A DNA stretch of 15,116 nt from assembly GCA_964623625.1 (NCBI GenBank), contig CAZUUJ010000078.1:1-15116 (forward strand), given 5' to 3'. Below the pieces are notes generated by a model. The model was not told the origin of the DNA, did no database searches, and saw only the letters and a program-made list of their open reading frames with translations. Position 1 is the first letter of the stretch. Every line of letters begins with the position of its first letter. A program made the translations under genes and the position numbers. The DNA comes from CAZLGM01 sp964623625 (GTDB lineage Bacteria; Desulfobacterota; Desulfobulbia; Desulfobulbales; Desulfocapsaceae). Shown in pieces: positions 1 through 6,062 of this stretch.

Positions 1-43
1 CAACAGTTGTGATATCCGCTTCAATCAATTCTATTTGAGTCAT
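1..43 (-). CDS. Macrodomain protein, N-terminal fragment (cut by left edge)
   Basis: Only the first 14 codons are in the window. They read MTQIELIEADITTV, starting at the ATG whose complement is at 41-43. A perfect AGGAGG Shine-Dalgarno sequence lies five bases upstream (complement at 49-54), so the start is secure. The peptide matches the opening beta strand of bacterial macrodomain proteins of the YmdB/O-acetyl-ADP-ribose deacetylase type, which typically begin I-x-[LI]-[IV]-x-[AG]-D-I-T and continue into a VDAIVNAAN motif that would lie beyond the edge. Such proteins bind ADP-ribose and remove O-acetyl or ADP-ribosyl groups in the cytoplasm. The gene is divergent from the one at 398. The assignment rests on a very short stretch, so the family is likely but the exact function is open. 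Confidence 0.65.
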   Translation of the reverse strand, partial: MTQIELIEADITTV

Positions 44-306
44 GGACACCTCCTTAGTTACGAATTAGGTATCTGCTTCCCCATTTTTCACCTGTTCTCC
101 TGTTCACGCAACCCTTTTCTACAGAAACTGACTCCCAGCCTCTAGAAAATTAATAGATACATTTCACTTCCTACTTCTCATTCAATCACCAAACCTTACC
201 AGAAAATAAACGCCACAGACCAACAAACTGGCAGCAATGTTATTGACGATTAGCACTCTCTTGATGCAATTTTCTGCTGTTATTTCATCCTTACATAACA
301 AACTTT

Positions 307-336
307 TTGACTTTCAGCCATCCCTCGTACTATGCT
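307..336 (+). promoter_or_regulatory. Candidate sigma-70 promoter for the gene at 398
   Basis: A TTGACT hexamer at 307-312 is followed after 18 bases by TATGCT at 331-336. These are good matches to the -35 and -10 boxes. Transcription would start near 343, leaving a 5' leader of about 55 bases before the ATG at 398. Confidence 0.4.
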
Positions 337-349
337 GTAGGCACAGTAC
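327..349. promoter_or_regulatory. Imperfect inverted repeat over the promoter
   Basis: GTACT at 327-331 pairs with AGTAC at 345-349, and the inner TGC (333-335) pairs with GCA (341-343), with one A/C mismatch between the two helices. The repeat covers the candidate -10 box and start site, so it could be an operator. As RNA it would be a hairpin at the very 5' end. Function is inferred from position only. Confidence 0.3.
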
Positions 350-397
350 ATCTTTAGTTTTATTCTTTAGTATCTAATACTTAAAAGGTGTAAACGA

Positions 398-1099
398 ATG
401 TATAAAAGGGCACTACAGCTTCTCCAGCTCTTACTTGCCATATTCTCAGTCTATTGGCTTCTTAGTTACTCAAGTAATCTTCAAAAAATTGTTCCTCTCA
501 TCTGCCTTATTGCCATTTATGTTATTGAAAAATTGCATGATCGGCACACAGAACAAGCCACCAGTCCTGAGCAGCAAAAAACAAATCACTCGGCTGCCGA
601 AAAAAAAGCAACTATCCAGGACCAGTTTAATTATCTTCTTAGAAGTCGAAATCCTGTATTAATCTCCGATTCAGCCCAATATCTTCTCCACAATCTCGGG
701 CTTCAAGTTTCTAAAACCAGTGACAGTAAAATGATTTCATGGATTGTTCGCGGGACTGGGAACAAATACTTCATCGGCTTGCTGATTGTAATGGATATAT
801 TGAAAACAGATTCCAACTGGAGCGGCTGGAATCAAGTCGGTGAGTATGCTGAAAGATATGGCAATTCATACCGGACATTAGTTATTTGGAGCAATGGTGT
901 TGTTTCTAAAAATGACAAAATGCGATTTTATAAATTTCCACCTCAAATAATAGAAGTAATTAAAGAAAAAAATGTTGTCGCTGTAAGTACATATACCCTT
1001 TTCCAGTTATACAGGCTTTGCAAGTCAAACCGACTTGATGTCCATAAGGTTTTCAAGACGATTCAACAATATCCTAGCGGTGTTTTTTCCTTAAAATAA
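398..1099 (+). CDS. Membrane-anchored hypothetical protein, possible degenerate restriction-endonuclease-like domain
   Basis: The 233-residue protein has two hydrophobic segments (about residues 5-24 and 31-46), a polar linker rich in K, E, Q and T (47-75), and a soluble alpha/beta domain (about 76-215). An AAGG Shine-Dalgarno lies nine bases before the ATG. The soluble domain's layout is a helix, LGLQV, a strand, GLLIVMD, LVIWSNGVV, a loop with FPP, then VVAVSTYTLFQLYRL. It recalls PD-(D/E)XK nuclease-like domains that end in a VLLTT-x-LF-x-L element. However, the position where the E-x-K strand is expected reads I-V-M-D, so catalysis is doubtful. The gene is A/T-rich compared with the central genes, suggesting separate ancestry. 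It is divergent from a macrodomain gene. Family membership is my inference from pattern; the reading frame itself is solid. Confidence 0.6.
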   Translation: MYKRALQLLQLLLAIFSVYWLLSYSSNLQKIVPLICLIAIYVIEKLHDRHTEQATSPEQQKTNHSAAEKKATIQDQFNYLLRSRNPVLISDSAQYLLHNLGLQVSKTSDSKMISWIVRGTGNKYFIGLLIVMDILKTDSNWSGWNQVGEYAERYGNSYRTLVIWSNGVVSKNDKMRFYKFPPQIIEVIKEKNVVAVSTYTLFQLYRLCKSNRLDVHKVFKTIQQYPSGVFSLK

Positions 1100-1110
1100 A
1101 GAAGATTAGT

Positions 1111-1329
1111 TCCCTTCCACTCGTCGCTCACTCCAATCACTTCAACACCATCTGTGGCCGCACCCTCAATTCCCAATACAAACAGAACCCGGATGTCATC
1201 ATCAGCGGCCAGGTCGACAATTCACAAAGGCTTGTCTATCTCATCAGAAATATACGGGCCATTGGTTTAGAAGCCTCCAGGCTTGATTTCACAACTTCCT
1301 GTCCTATATTCTTCCTCAAGATATCATAA
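1111..1329 (+). pseudogene. Coding remnant without a start codon
   Basis: An open frame runs from just after a TAG at 1075-1077 to a TAA at 1327-1329 and contains no ATG, GTG or TTG. From about 1138 the codons end mostly in C, as in a real moderate-GC gene (HFNTICGRTLNSQYK..., then SGQVDNSQRLVYLIRNI). The opposite strand has a shorter open frame with weaker codon bias. It looks like the 3' end of a gene whose 5' part was lost when the A/T-rich gene upstream arrived. I do not recognise the protein. It could also be chance. Confidence 0.3.
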
Positions 1330-1381
1330 CCAAATCTACTTATCAGCTACCTCTACCAAATCACATCGCGAGGATACTCCC

Positions 1382-1675
1382 ATGAAAAAGATACTGTTGC
1401 TGTCCGCTTTTATCGTCATTGCTTCCGTTACCCTGTCCTGCACCCAGGATACCCAACAGAAGATCATCCGCAAAAAAATCGAATATTTTGATGGCGACTT
1501 TAAAGTAACCTTTGTTTCCGGCGGTCAGCATATTAAGGAGTGGACCGTCAAAAACGGTAAAATCACATCAATTCCTCAAAAAGGATACTACTTCTTCTGG
1601 GCCAGAAATGAGAAAGGGAAGAAATTCTATGTCCAGACCCCCATTGCCAGGACCTATGTTGAGGAGATCAAGTAA
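1382..1675 (+). CDS. Small putative lipoprotein
   Basis: The product is 97 residues. The ATG at 1382 is chosen over an upstream in-frame start at 1283 for two reasons. A GAGGA Shine-Dalgarno sits about eight bases before it, and the protein then begins with a classic signal peptide (MKKILLLSAFIVIASVTLSC). The Cys at residue 20 would be lipidated. The lipobox is TLSC, with Thr instead of the usual Leu at -3, so processing is likely but not canonical. The mature part (about 77 residues) is basic and beta-strand rich, with V-K-N-G-K and GYYFFWARNEKGKKFYV stretches. It has only the lipobox Cys and no recognisable enzyme motif. It should sit in the envelope, on a membrane. Function unknown. Confidence 0.7.
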   Translation: MKKILLLSAFIVIASVTLSCTQDTQQKIIRKKIEYFDGDFKVTFVSGGQHIKEWTVKNGKITSIPQKGYYFFWARNEKGKKFYVQTPIARTYVEEIK

Positions 1676-1748
1676 GCTGACAACTGGCTTTTCTCCTCTT
1701 TATCATCAGGCTATTGTGACAGATAACATTCTGTAGCAGTAACAAAAA

Positions 1749-1781
1749 AAGGGTTGCTCCAACTTGTTTAGAGCAACCCTT
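1749..1781 (-). terminator. Intrinsic terminator for leftward transcription
   Basis: An 11-bp perfect stem (1749-1759 with 1771-1781, core GGGTTGCTC/GAGCAACCC) encloses an 11-base loop. Seven A residues at 1744-1750 lie on its left, so a leftward transcript ends in a U run directly after the stem. On the plus strand the stem is followed by TGTAAGAAG, which is not U-rich. It therefore serves the minus strand, where the only candidate gene upstream is the mini-ORF at 1822-1884. Confidence 0.75.
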
Positions 1782-1794
1782 GTAAGAAGTTTAG

Positions 1795-1838
1795 CTGCAA
1801 TACTTGCAAATCATATTGATTTTACAATGATATTGCAG
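1795..1838 (-). repeat. Inverted repeat overlapping the end of the mini-ORF
   Basis: CTGCAATA at 1795-1802 pairs perfectly with TATTGCAG at 1831-1838. Inside, ATCAT and ATGAT elements can extend the structure with a bulge. In the leftward RNA this hairpin spans the last codons and stop of the mini-ORF and comes before the terminator. It may be a translation-sensitive structure or an sRNA domain. Confidence 0.4.
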
Positions 1839-1884
1839 GACTGCCATAGCAAATCGCATAAACATATTCCGGATAGTCGAACAT
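1822..1884 (-). CDS. Candidate 20-residue tyrosine-rich peptide
   Basis: The minus strand encodes MFDYPEYVYAICYGSPAISL and then TAA. A perfect AGGAGG (complement at 1894-1899) lies nine bases before the ATG, the best ribosome site in the window together with that at 49-54. A strong intrinsic terminator (1749-1781) ends the same strand about 40 bases after the stop codon. Four of the 20 residues are Tyr, with one Cys and two Pro. A short peptide with its own ribosome site and terminator could be a small membrane or signalling peptide, a leader peptide, or the precursor of a modified peptide (PqqA and similar precursors are this short and Tyr-bearing). No modifying enzyme is encoded in the window. 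The features are seen directly; that it is translated is inference. Confidence 0.5.
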   Translation of the reverse strand: MFDYPEYVYAICYGSPAISL

Positions 1885-1912
1885 CAAAGCTAACCTCCTG
1901 ATTATAGTAAAT

Positions 1913-1922
1913 CCGGTACCGG
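1913..1922. promoter_or_regulatory. 10-bp palindrome upstream of the mini-ORF
   Basis: CCGGTACCGG is a perfect palindrome, and AA and TT extend the symmetry after one mismatched position on each side. It lies 13 bases upstream of the mini-ORF's Shine-Dalgarno and about 135 bases before fbp. It is operator-like, but a chance palindrome is possible. Confidence 0.3.
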
Positions 1923-2057
1923 TTTCCCCTGTTTATAAACTCAAATTCTCTGGTAATTCTGTCATTCCCCTTGTACAATTAGAATAAGTTAATCGTGATT
2001 ATTATAAGCCTCCTCTGTTTTCGGATACCCGTGACATAAACCACCGACACCAGCCTC

Positions 2058-3887
2058 ATGAACGACAAAAAGTCGCCTCGATTCAGGAACCTGCCGCAAA
2101 ACAAGACAATAGACGACCTTGCCAGCGAGCTCCTTCAACTGGAAAACACCCTCAACTCAAATATTCCGACTACCCTGTGGATTACTGATCTGCATGGGGA
2201 AGGAGACCGGTTCAAGTCGATTTTACGGGGGCGTTTCGGCCTTCTTTTTCAGACCTGTCGCGAGGCATTACCCAACACCTTCAGCGCTGAGAAGATCCAA
2301 TACCTGACACGGGTCATCAGGAAAGGCGATTATATAGACGACCGCGAAATTCTCATGGACAGACAGGATGTGGTTTTTTGCCTGATCCAGATACTTAAGT
2401 ACAAACTCACCAATATCCGATACCAGAATGAAGATATCTTTCTTCCAGAATTTCGAGAAGTTATCAACCGGCTCCTTGCCGGTGCCGATGTCCCCAACTC
2501 GGTCTTTGAGGAAGATATCATCTGTAGCCGGCTGATCAGCCACCTGTCCCATTCCATTCGCCAGGTCATCCTTGACCGAATCCAGGTTCTAGGGGATGTG
2601 TTTGACAGGGGACCACAACCGGATAAAATTATTCGGATACTGGCCTCGCCAGCTTACCGGGGAATTGTCGATTACGTGTTTGGTAATCATGACATTCTCT
2701 GGATGGGTGCCGCCTCGGGAAACCGGTCACTTATTGCTGAGGCAGTCCGTATCAGCAGCCGGTATGACCATTTTGAACTTATGGAACGGATGCAATTTGA
2801 CTGGTCAAAGTTGATCGACTTTGCGGAAAAGACCTATCCTGAAGAAAAAATCACCGGCAAATTCAAAGCAAAGACCTCCCGGGGCCGGGCTATGGAAAAA
2901 GCGCTGGCTATCATTCAATTCAAGCTTGAAGAAAAGACCATCGAACAACATCCCGAGTATGAGATGGAGTCGCGTCTCTGGCTTGAGAGGCTGGCTGAAC
3001 TGCTGTCATCAGGAAATACTGACGGTCTCAATGACACTCACTTTCCAACCATCGATTTAAACGACCCAACCTGTTTGACTGACGAAGAGCAGCAAGTAAT
3101 CGACGACCTGGTAATCCAATTTCAGACCAACAGAAAATTCAAACGAATTCTCGGTTACTTTTTTGAGAATGGCGAGACCTACAATATCCATAATAATGCT
3201 CTGTCCATCCATGCCCTTGTCCCTTCCACCGAGGAAGGTGAATTCCAATCATTTCTCGGTAAAAAAGGAAGGGAACTGCTCGACTATATTCAACAGACCA
3301 TCATACGTGTAGGCAAAAACTACCTTAGAGGATATGAGCAAAAAGAAGAGGATCAAGCGTTGTTTTTCTACCTCTGGTGCGGTCCCAGATCGCCTTTTTT
3401 TGGTAAACACGCCATGAAAACCTTTGAACGCTACTTCCTCATCGATAAACAAACTCATAAGGAACGAACCCTTTTCTGGAACCATAACCTGCAGACCAAA
3501 GCGTTTAAACAGAAATTGAAGGACGAATTCGGAGTCAAACGGGTGATCTTCGGCCACACACCGGTTGATTACATGAAGGGCAAGCAGATGGCCAGTGAAG
3601 ACGGGGTTGCTATCAATGTTGACGGCGGTTTTGCGGCAGCCTATTACCACCGCGGTCACGCGCTGGTACACACCCCATACCAGCTTTACGGTATTATTTT
3701 ACCAACCCCGGAAGAAATTCAAGAGGCTGAGAAAAAACTGGAATCCGCCCCTCTTGATATTGAATTGATCGATGAATTCCGACTTCCCATGAAAATTAAA
3801 GACACCATCGAGGCATCGCCGCTCATTGAAAAACAAGAGCAATTGACGGCCAAACTCCGTGAGATGAACACAGAATCAAACGGCTGA
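2058..3887 (+). CDS. fbp: Fructose-1,6-bisphosphatase class III
   Basis: This enzyme hydrolyses fructose 1,6-bisphosphate to fructose 6-phosphate and phosphate in the cytoplasm, the committed step of gluconeogenesis. The protein (609 residues) shows the calcineurin-like metallophosphatase signature of class III enzymes: D-x-H-G in TDLHGEGDRF (D44, H46), GDVFDRGP (D180, D183, R184), GNHD (N210, H211, D212) and FGHTPVD (G499, H500). The insert between GNHD and GHTP is the long lineage-specific region of this family. Bacillus-type members are somewhat longer, at about 640-670 residues. The ATG at 2058 has no obvious Shine-Dalgarno, but the frame is closed by a stop at 2037-2039. Downstream lie a GlpX-like gene and a sugar-isomerase-like gene in the same direction. 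Class III enzymes in Bacillus are regulated by AMP and phosphoenolpyruvate; whether that holds here is unknown. Confidence 0.93.
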   Translation: MNDKKSPRFRNLPQNKTIDDLASELLQLENTLNSNIPTTLWITDLHGEGDRFKSILRGRFGLLFQTCREALPNTFSAEKIQYLTRVIRKGDYIDDREILMDRQDVVFCLIQILKYKLTNIRYQNEDIFLPEFREVINRLLAGADVPNSVFEEDIICSRLISHLSHSIRQVILDRIQVLGDVFDRGPQPDKIIRILASPAYRGIVDYVFGNHDILWMGAASGNRSLIAEAVRISSRYDHFELMERMQFDWSKLIDFAEKTYPEEKITGKFKAKTSRGRAMEKALAIIQFKLEEKTIEQHPEYEMESRLWLERLAELLSSGNTDGLNDTHFPTIDLNDPTCLTDEEQQVIDDLVIQFQTNRKFKRILGYFFENGETYNIHNNALSIHALVPSTEEGEFQSFLGKKGRELLDYIQQTIIRVGKNYLRGYEQKEEDQALFFYLWCGPRSPFFGKHAMKTFERYFLIDKQTHKERTLFWNHNLQTKAFKQKLKDEFGVKRVIFGHTPVDYMKGKQMASEDGVAINVDGGFAAAYYHRGHALVHTPYQLYGIILPTPEEIQEAEKKLESAPLDIELIDEFRLPMKIKDTIEASPLIEKQEQLTAKLREMNTESNG

Positions 3888-4017
3888 TCCTTAAGCAATG
3901 ATCTCCCCGTTCAAAACGCACCTACCTGAATCCGTGACAAAAAAAGCAAGTGCTTCAGCTAACACTTTGTTTTCTGCGATAAAACAAGAGGAAGCAGTGG
4001 TTGATTATCAAACCTAA

Positions 4018-4041
4018 AAATACTCGCCCTTCGGAGTATTT
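4018..4041 (+). other. Hairpin upstream of the GlpX-like gene
   Basis: AAATACTC (4018-4025) and GAGTATTT (4034-4041) form a perfect 8-bp stem around the loop GCCCTTCG. The hairpin lies between fbp and the first ATG of the next gene. It is followed by TTTGGG rather than a U run, so it is a weak terminator at best and may be a 5'-leader element. If translation instead begins at TTG 4001, it lies inside the coding region. Confidence 0.4.
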
Positions 4042-4072
4042 GGGTACTCAACAGATAAAAAAAACAAATTCT

Positions 4073-5035
4073 ATGAACAAGTCATTCATGAATATCAATT
4101 ACGGTATGGAGATCGTCAGGACGACTGAGATTGCAGCGCTGACTGTTGCCCGCCTTCAGGGACTCGGAAACCGTCATGATATTTTAAATCACGCAAGAAG
4201 TGTTATTACTAAAACACTGAACAGATTACAGATCAATGGACAGTTTGTTAATGACCGGTTTACAGGTCGAAATGATATTATCCAGGTCCCCAATGAACTT
4301 GGACAGGGCGGTCCTGAAATGGACCTGATGGCAGTTGCCCTTGAAGGGCATAATGCCGCTGCCCACGGACGCAACAATGCCACCTCGTATGCCGTCATCG
4401 GTGAACGGGGTTCCATCCGGCCGGTTCCCAATATTGGCATGTATAAAATGGTTGTGGGCAAGAAAACAGGTGATGTCATCGACATCAACAAGCCCCCTAC
4501 AGTCAATATCAAACGGGTTGCCAGAGCTTTGGGCAAATATACGGACAATGTCACTGTGTGTGTCTTGAACCGTGACGAACACCAGTTGCTGATTGACGAA
4601 ATACGGAGTTGCGGTGCGCGAATAAAACTTCTGGAAGAAGGCGAAATCTCCGGTGCCCTGGCCGCCATCATCGGTGAAAAGGCTGATATTTACATTGGAC
4701 ACGGCTATGCGCCTGAAGGTGTTCTGATGGCAGCGGCAATCTGCTGCCTTGGTGGTTATTTTGAAGGTAAACTGCAATTCGAAACAGAGCAGGAACAGAA
4801 GGAAGCAGCCAGATTCAATCTCACCGACAGCGATCGGGTCTATACGGTGCAGGATTTTATCTTATCGAAGAATGTCTCCATAGCCGCCACCGGGATCACC
4901 GACGGTGAGTTTTTGGAAGGTGTCCGTTTCACATCGGATGGCGCCATTACCTCCTCTTTTGTAGCCAGAGCAGAAACCTATACCTATCGTGAGATAGAAA
5001 CCACCCACTTCTTTGATTACAAGCCTGTCTTCTAG
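4073..5035 (+). CDS. GlpX-family protein with substituted active site
   Basis: The protein aligns with class II fructose-1,6-bisphosphatase (GlpX) along its length. It shares R-T-T-E-I-A-A-L at the N-terminus, P-N-I-G-M-Y-K-M-x-V-G, G-A-R-I-x-L-L-E-x-G-E, GHGYAPEGVLMAAA, AATGITDGEFLEGVRF and a C-terminal H-F-F-D. Several family metal-binding positions differ. The GDKNTAD segment reads GNRHDIL, the GEGE-x-DE segment is replaced by NDRFTGRND, and DPIEGT reads VALEGH, keeping only E-G. The Glu of APEG remains. I infer loss or change of FBPase activity. Three starts are possible: TTG 4001 (with GAGG nine bases upstream), ATG 4073, or ATG 4088, which matches the family N-terminus exactly. I list 4073 as the first ATG. 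Position after fbp suggests a sugar-phosphate-binding, regulatory or altered-substrate role. Confidence 0.8.
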   Translation: MNKSFMNINYGMEIVRTTEIAALTVARLQGLGNRHDILNHARSVITKTLNRLQINGQFVNDRFTGRNDIIQVPNELGQGGPEMDLMAVALEGHNAAAHGRNNATSYAVIGERGSIRPVPNIGMYKMVVGKKTGDVIDINKPPTVNIKRVARALGKYTDNVTVCVLNRDEHQLLIDEIRSCGARIKLLEEGEISGALAAIIGEKADIYIGHGYAPEGVLMAAAICCLGGYFEGKLQFETEQEQKEAARFNLTDSDRVYTVQDFILSKNVSIAATGITDGEFLEGVRFTSDGAITSSFVARAETYTYREIETTHFFDYKPVF

Positions 5036-5114
5036 ACCGAATTTCCTATGGACATTGTTCCTCATTCCGGCGATATATGAGCCGACCCATCTTCTCTTTT
5101 TGCTTCTTTGTTGA

Positions 5115-5930
5115 ATGAATCCCCAATATCAATCGATCATTTCAAAATGCTTTGTCAATGTTCCCTGGTATGAATTGAAGGAGAAATACCTGGATTTTGT
5201 CCTTAGCGAGCGGGTTCAACCGGAGATCGGTTTTGAAGGCAACTGTCTTTACGATGAATCACCGGATGAATTTGAGCGGATTGCAGCTGTTCTGCGGGAC
5301 AACAACCTGTCATGCACCATGCACGCACCTTTTTTTGATCTGTCCCCCGGTGCCCTGGACCCTGAGATACTCAATAAGAGCCGGGCAAAACTCCGCCTGG
5401 CTTTTGAGCTGTTGGAAGTCTTTCGTCCAAAAACCATCGTCTGTCATCTGCAGTTCGAGTCGTCAAAGCATGACTATAAATTCGATCAGTGGTTCGAGGT
5501 GGCCGCTGCCACCTGGGCTGAGATGATTAGTCTGGCGGTTGAGACGAACATTCCGGTTATGCTGGAAAACACCTATGAGAACAGCCCCAAAGCCTTTAGG
5601 AAGATATTTGAGTATTTCGATACCCCGTTTTGCGGTTTCTGTCTGGATGTGGGGCATCTTATGGCTTTTGCCAAATCAAAATGGCAGCAATGGCTGCCCG
5701 AATTAAGTCCGTGGTTGGGTCAGCTTCATTTGCATGACAACCTGGGAGACAAGGATGCCCATCTGGCACCCGGCAGAGGCAACTTCGATTTTCATTCCCT
5801 TTTTGAGTATCTCAAAACAAACGATCTACACCCGATCATCACCCTTGAGCCTCACAGTGAAGAAGATATGGATATGTCATTTTCCTATCTGGCCGAAACC
5901 GGTCTTCTACGAGGTATGCGGCAACCATAA
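5115..5930 (+). CDS. Sugar phosphate isomerase/epimerase-like TIM-barrel protein
   Basis: The 271-residue protein has the AP-endonuclease-2/xylose-isomerase-like barrel. Likely metal ligands fall at the expected strand ends: H70 in MHAPFF, H111 in CHLQ, E151 in MLENTYE, D178 and H181 in CLDVGH, H205/H207 in LHLHDN, H216, and E245 in TLEPH. GRGNFDF is also typical of the family. Members isomerise or epimerise sugars or polyols, or cleave DNA at abasic sites. The shape here (short, LHLHDN...APGRG) fits the sugar-type branch better than endonuclease IV. It starts 79 bases after the GlpX-like gene and no Shine-Dalgarno is evident. Its position after two FBPase-family genes suggests a role in sugar-phosphate metabolism, but the substrate cannot be told. 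Confidence 0.82.
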   Translation: MNPQYQSIISKCFVNVPWYELKEKYLDFVLSERVQPEIGFEGNCLYDESPDEFERIAAVLRDNNLSCTMHAPFFDLSPGALDPEILNKSRAKLRLAFELLEVFRPKTIVCHLQFESSKHDYKFDQWFEVAAATWAEMISLAVETNIPVMLENTYENSPKAFRKIFEYFDTPFCGFCLDVGHLMAFAKSKWQQWLPELSPWLGQLHLHDNLGDKDAHLAPGRGNFDFHSLFEYLKTNDLHPIITLEPHSEEDMDMSFSYLAETGLLRGMRQP

Positions 5931-6062
5931 CCCTTCCGGCTGCCTGTATTTCTCCAGTTGTCGGATGCATTTGAAAAACGAATATGGTAGAAAATGATAT
6001 GTCTCTTGAAATAGTTTTCCATTCTTACTTAACCCTGCAGTCTCACTATTGATTCCATAACG

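Larger units (their letters stand above)
44..397. other. Divergent intergenic region
   Basis: This 354-base stretch separates a leftward macrodomain gene from a rightward gene and is A/T-rich. I see no convincing reading frame in it. It must hold promoters for both directions. The clearest candidate faces right at 307-336 and overlaps an imperfect hairpin at 327-349, both listed separately. No promoter on the left-facing strand stood out. Confidence 0.5.

Noticed and set aside
1749..1781. Terminator for the plus-strand lipoprotein gene at 1382-1675
   Set aside because: The run of A lies 5' of the stem on the plus strand, and the 3' side is not U-rich. Only leftward termination fits.
1901..1909. 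TATAAT on the minus strand just before the mini-ORF ribosome site as its -10 box
   Set aside because: Transcription would begin inside the Shine-Dalgarno sequence, leaving no functional leader, and no -35 box sits at the right distance.
3950..3980. Hairpin after fbp as a terminator
   Set aside because: Only about five base pairs (AAGTG/CACTT) with a bulge. Too weak, although TTTT follows.
4226..4777. 183-codon minus-strand frame opposite the GlpX-like gene
   Set aside because: It mirrors a clearly conserved plus-strand gene. Its protein shows no family features, and long antisense frames are common opposite moderate-GC genes.
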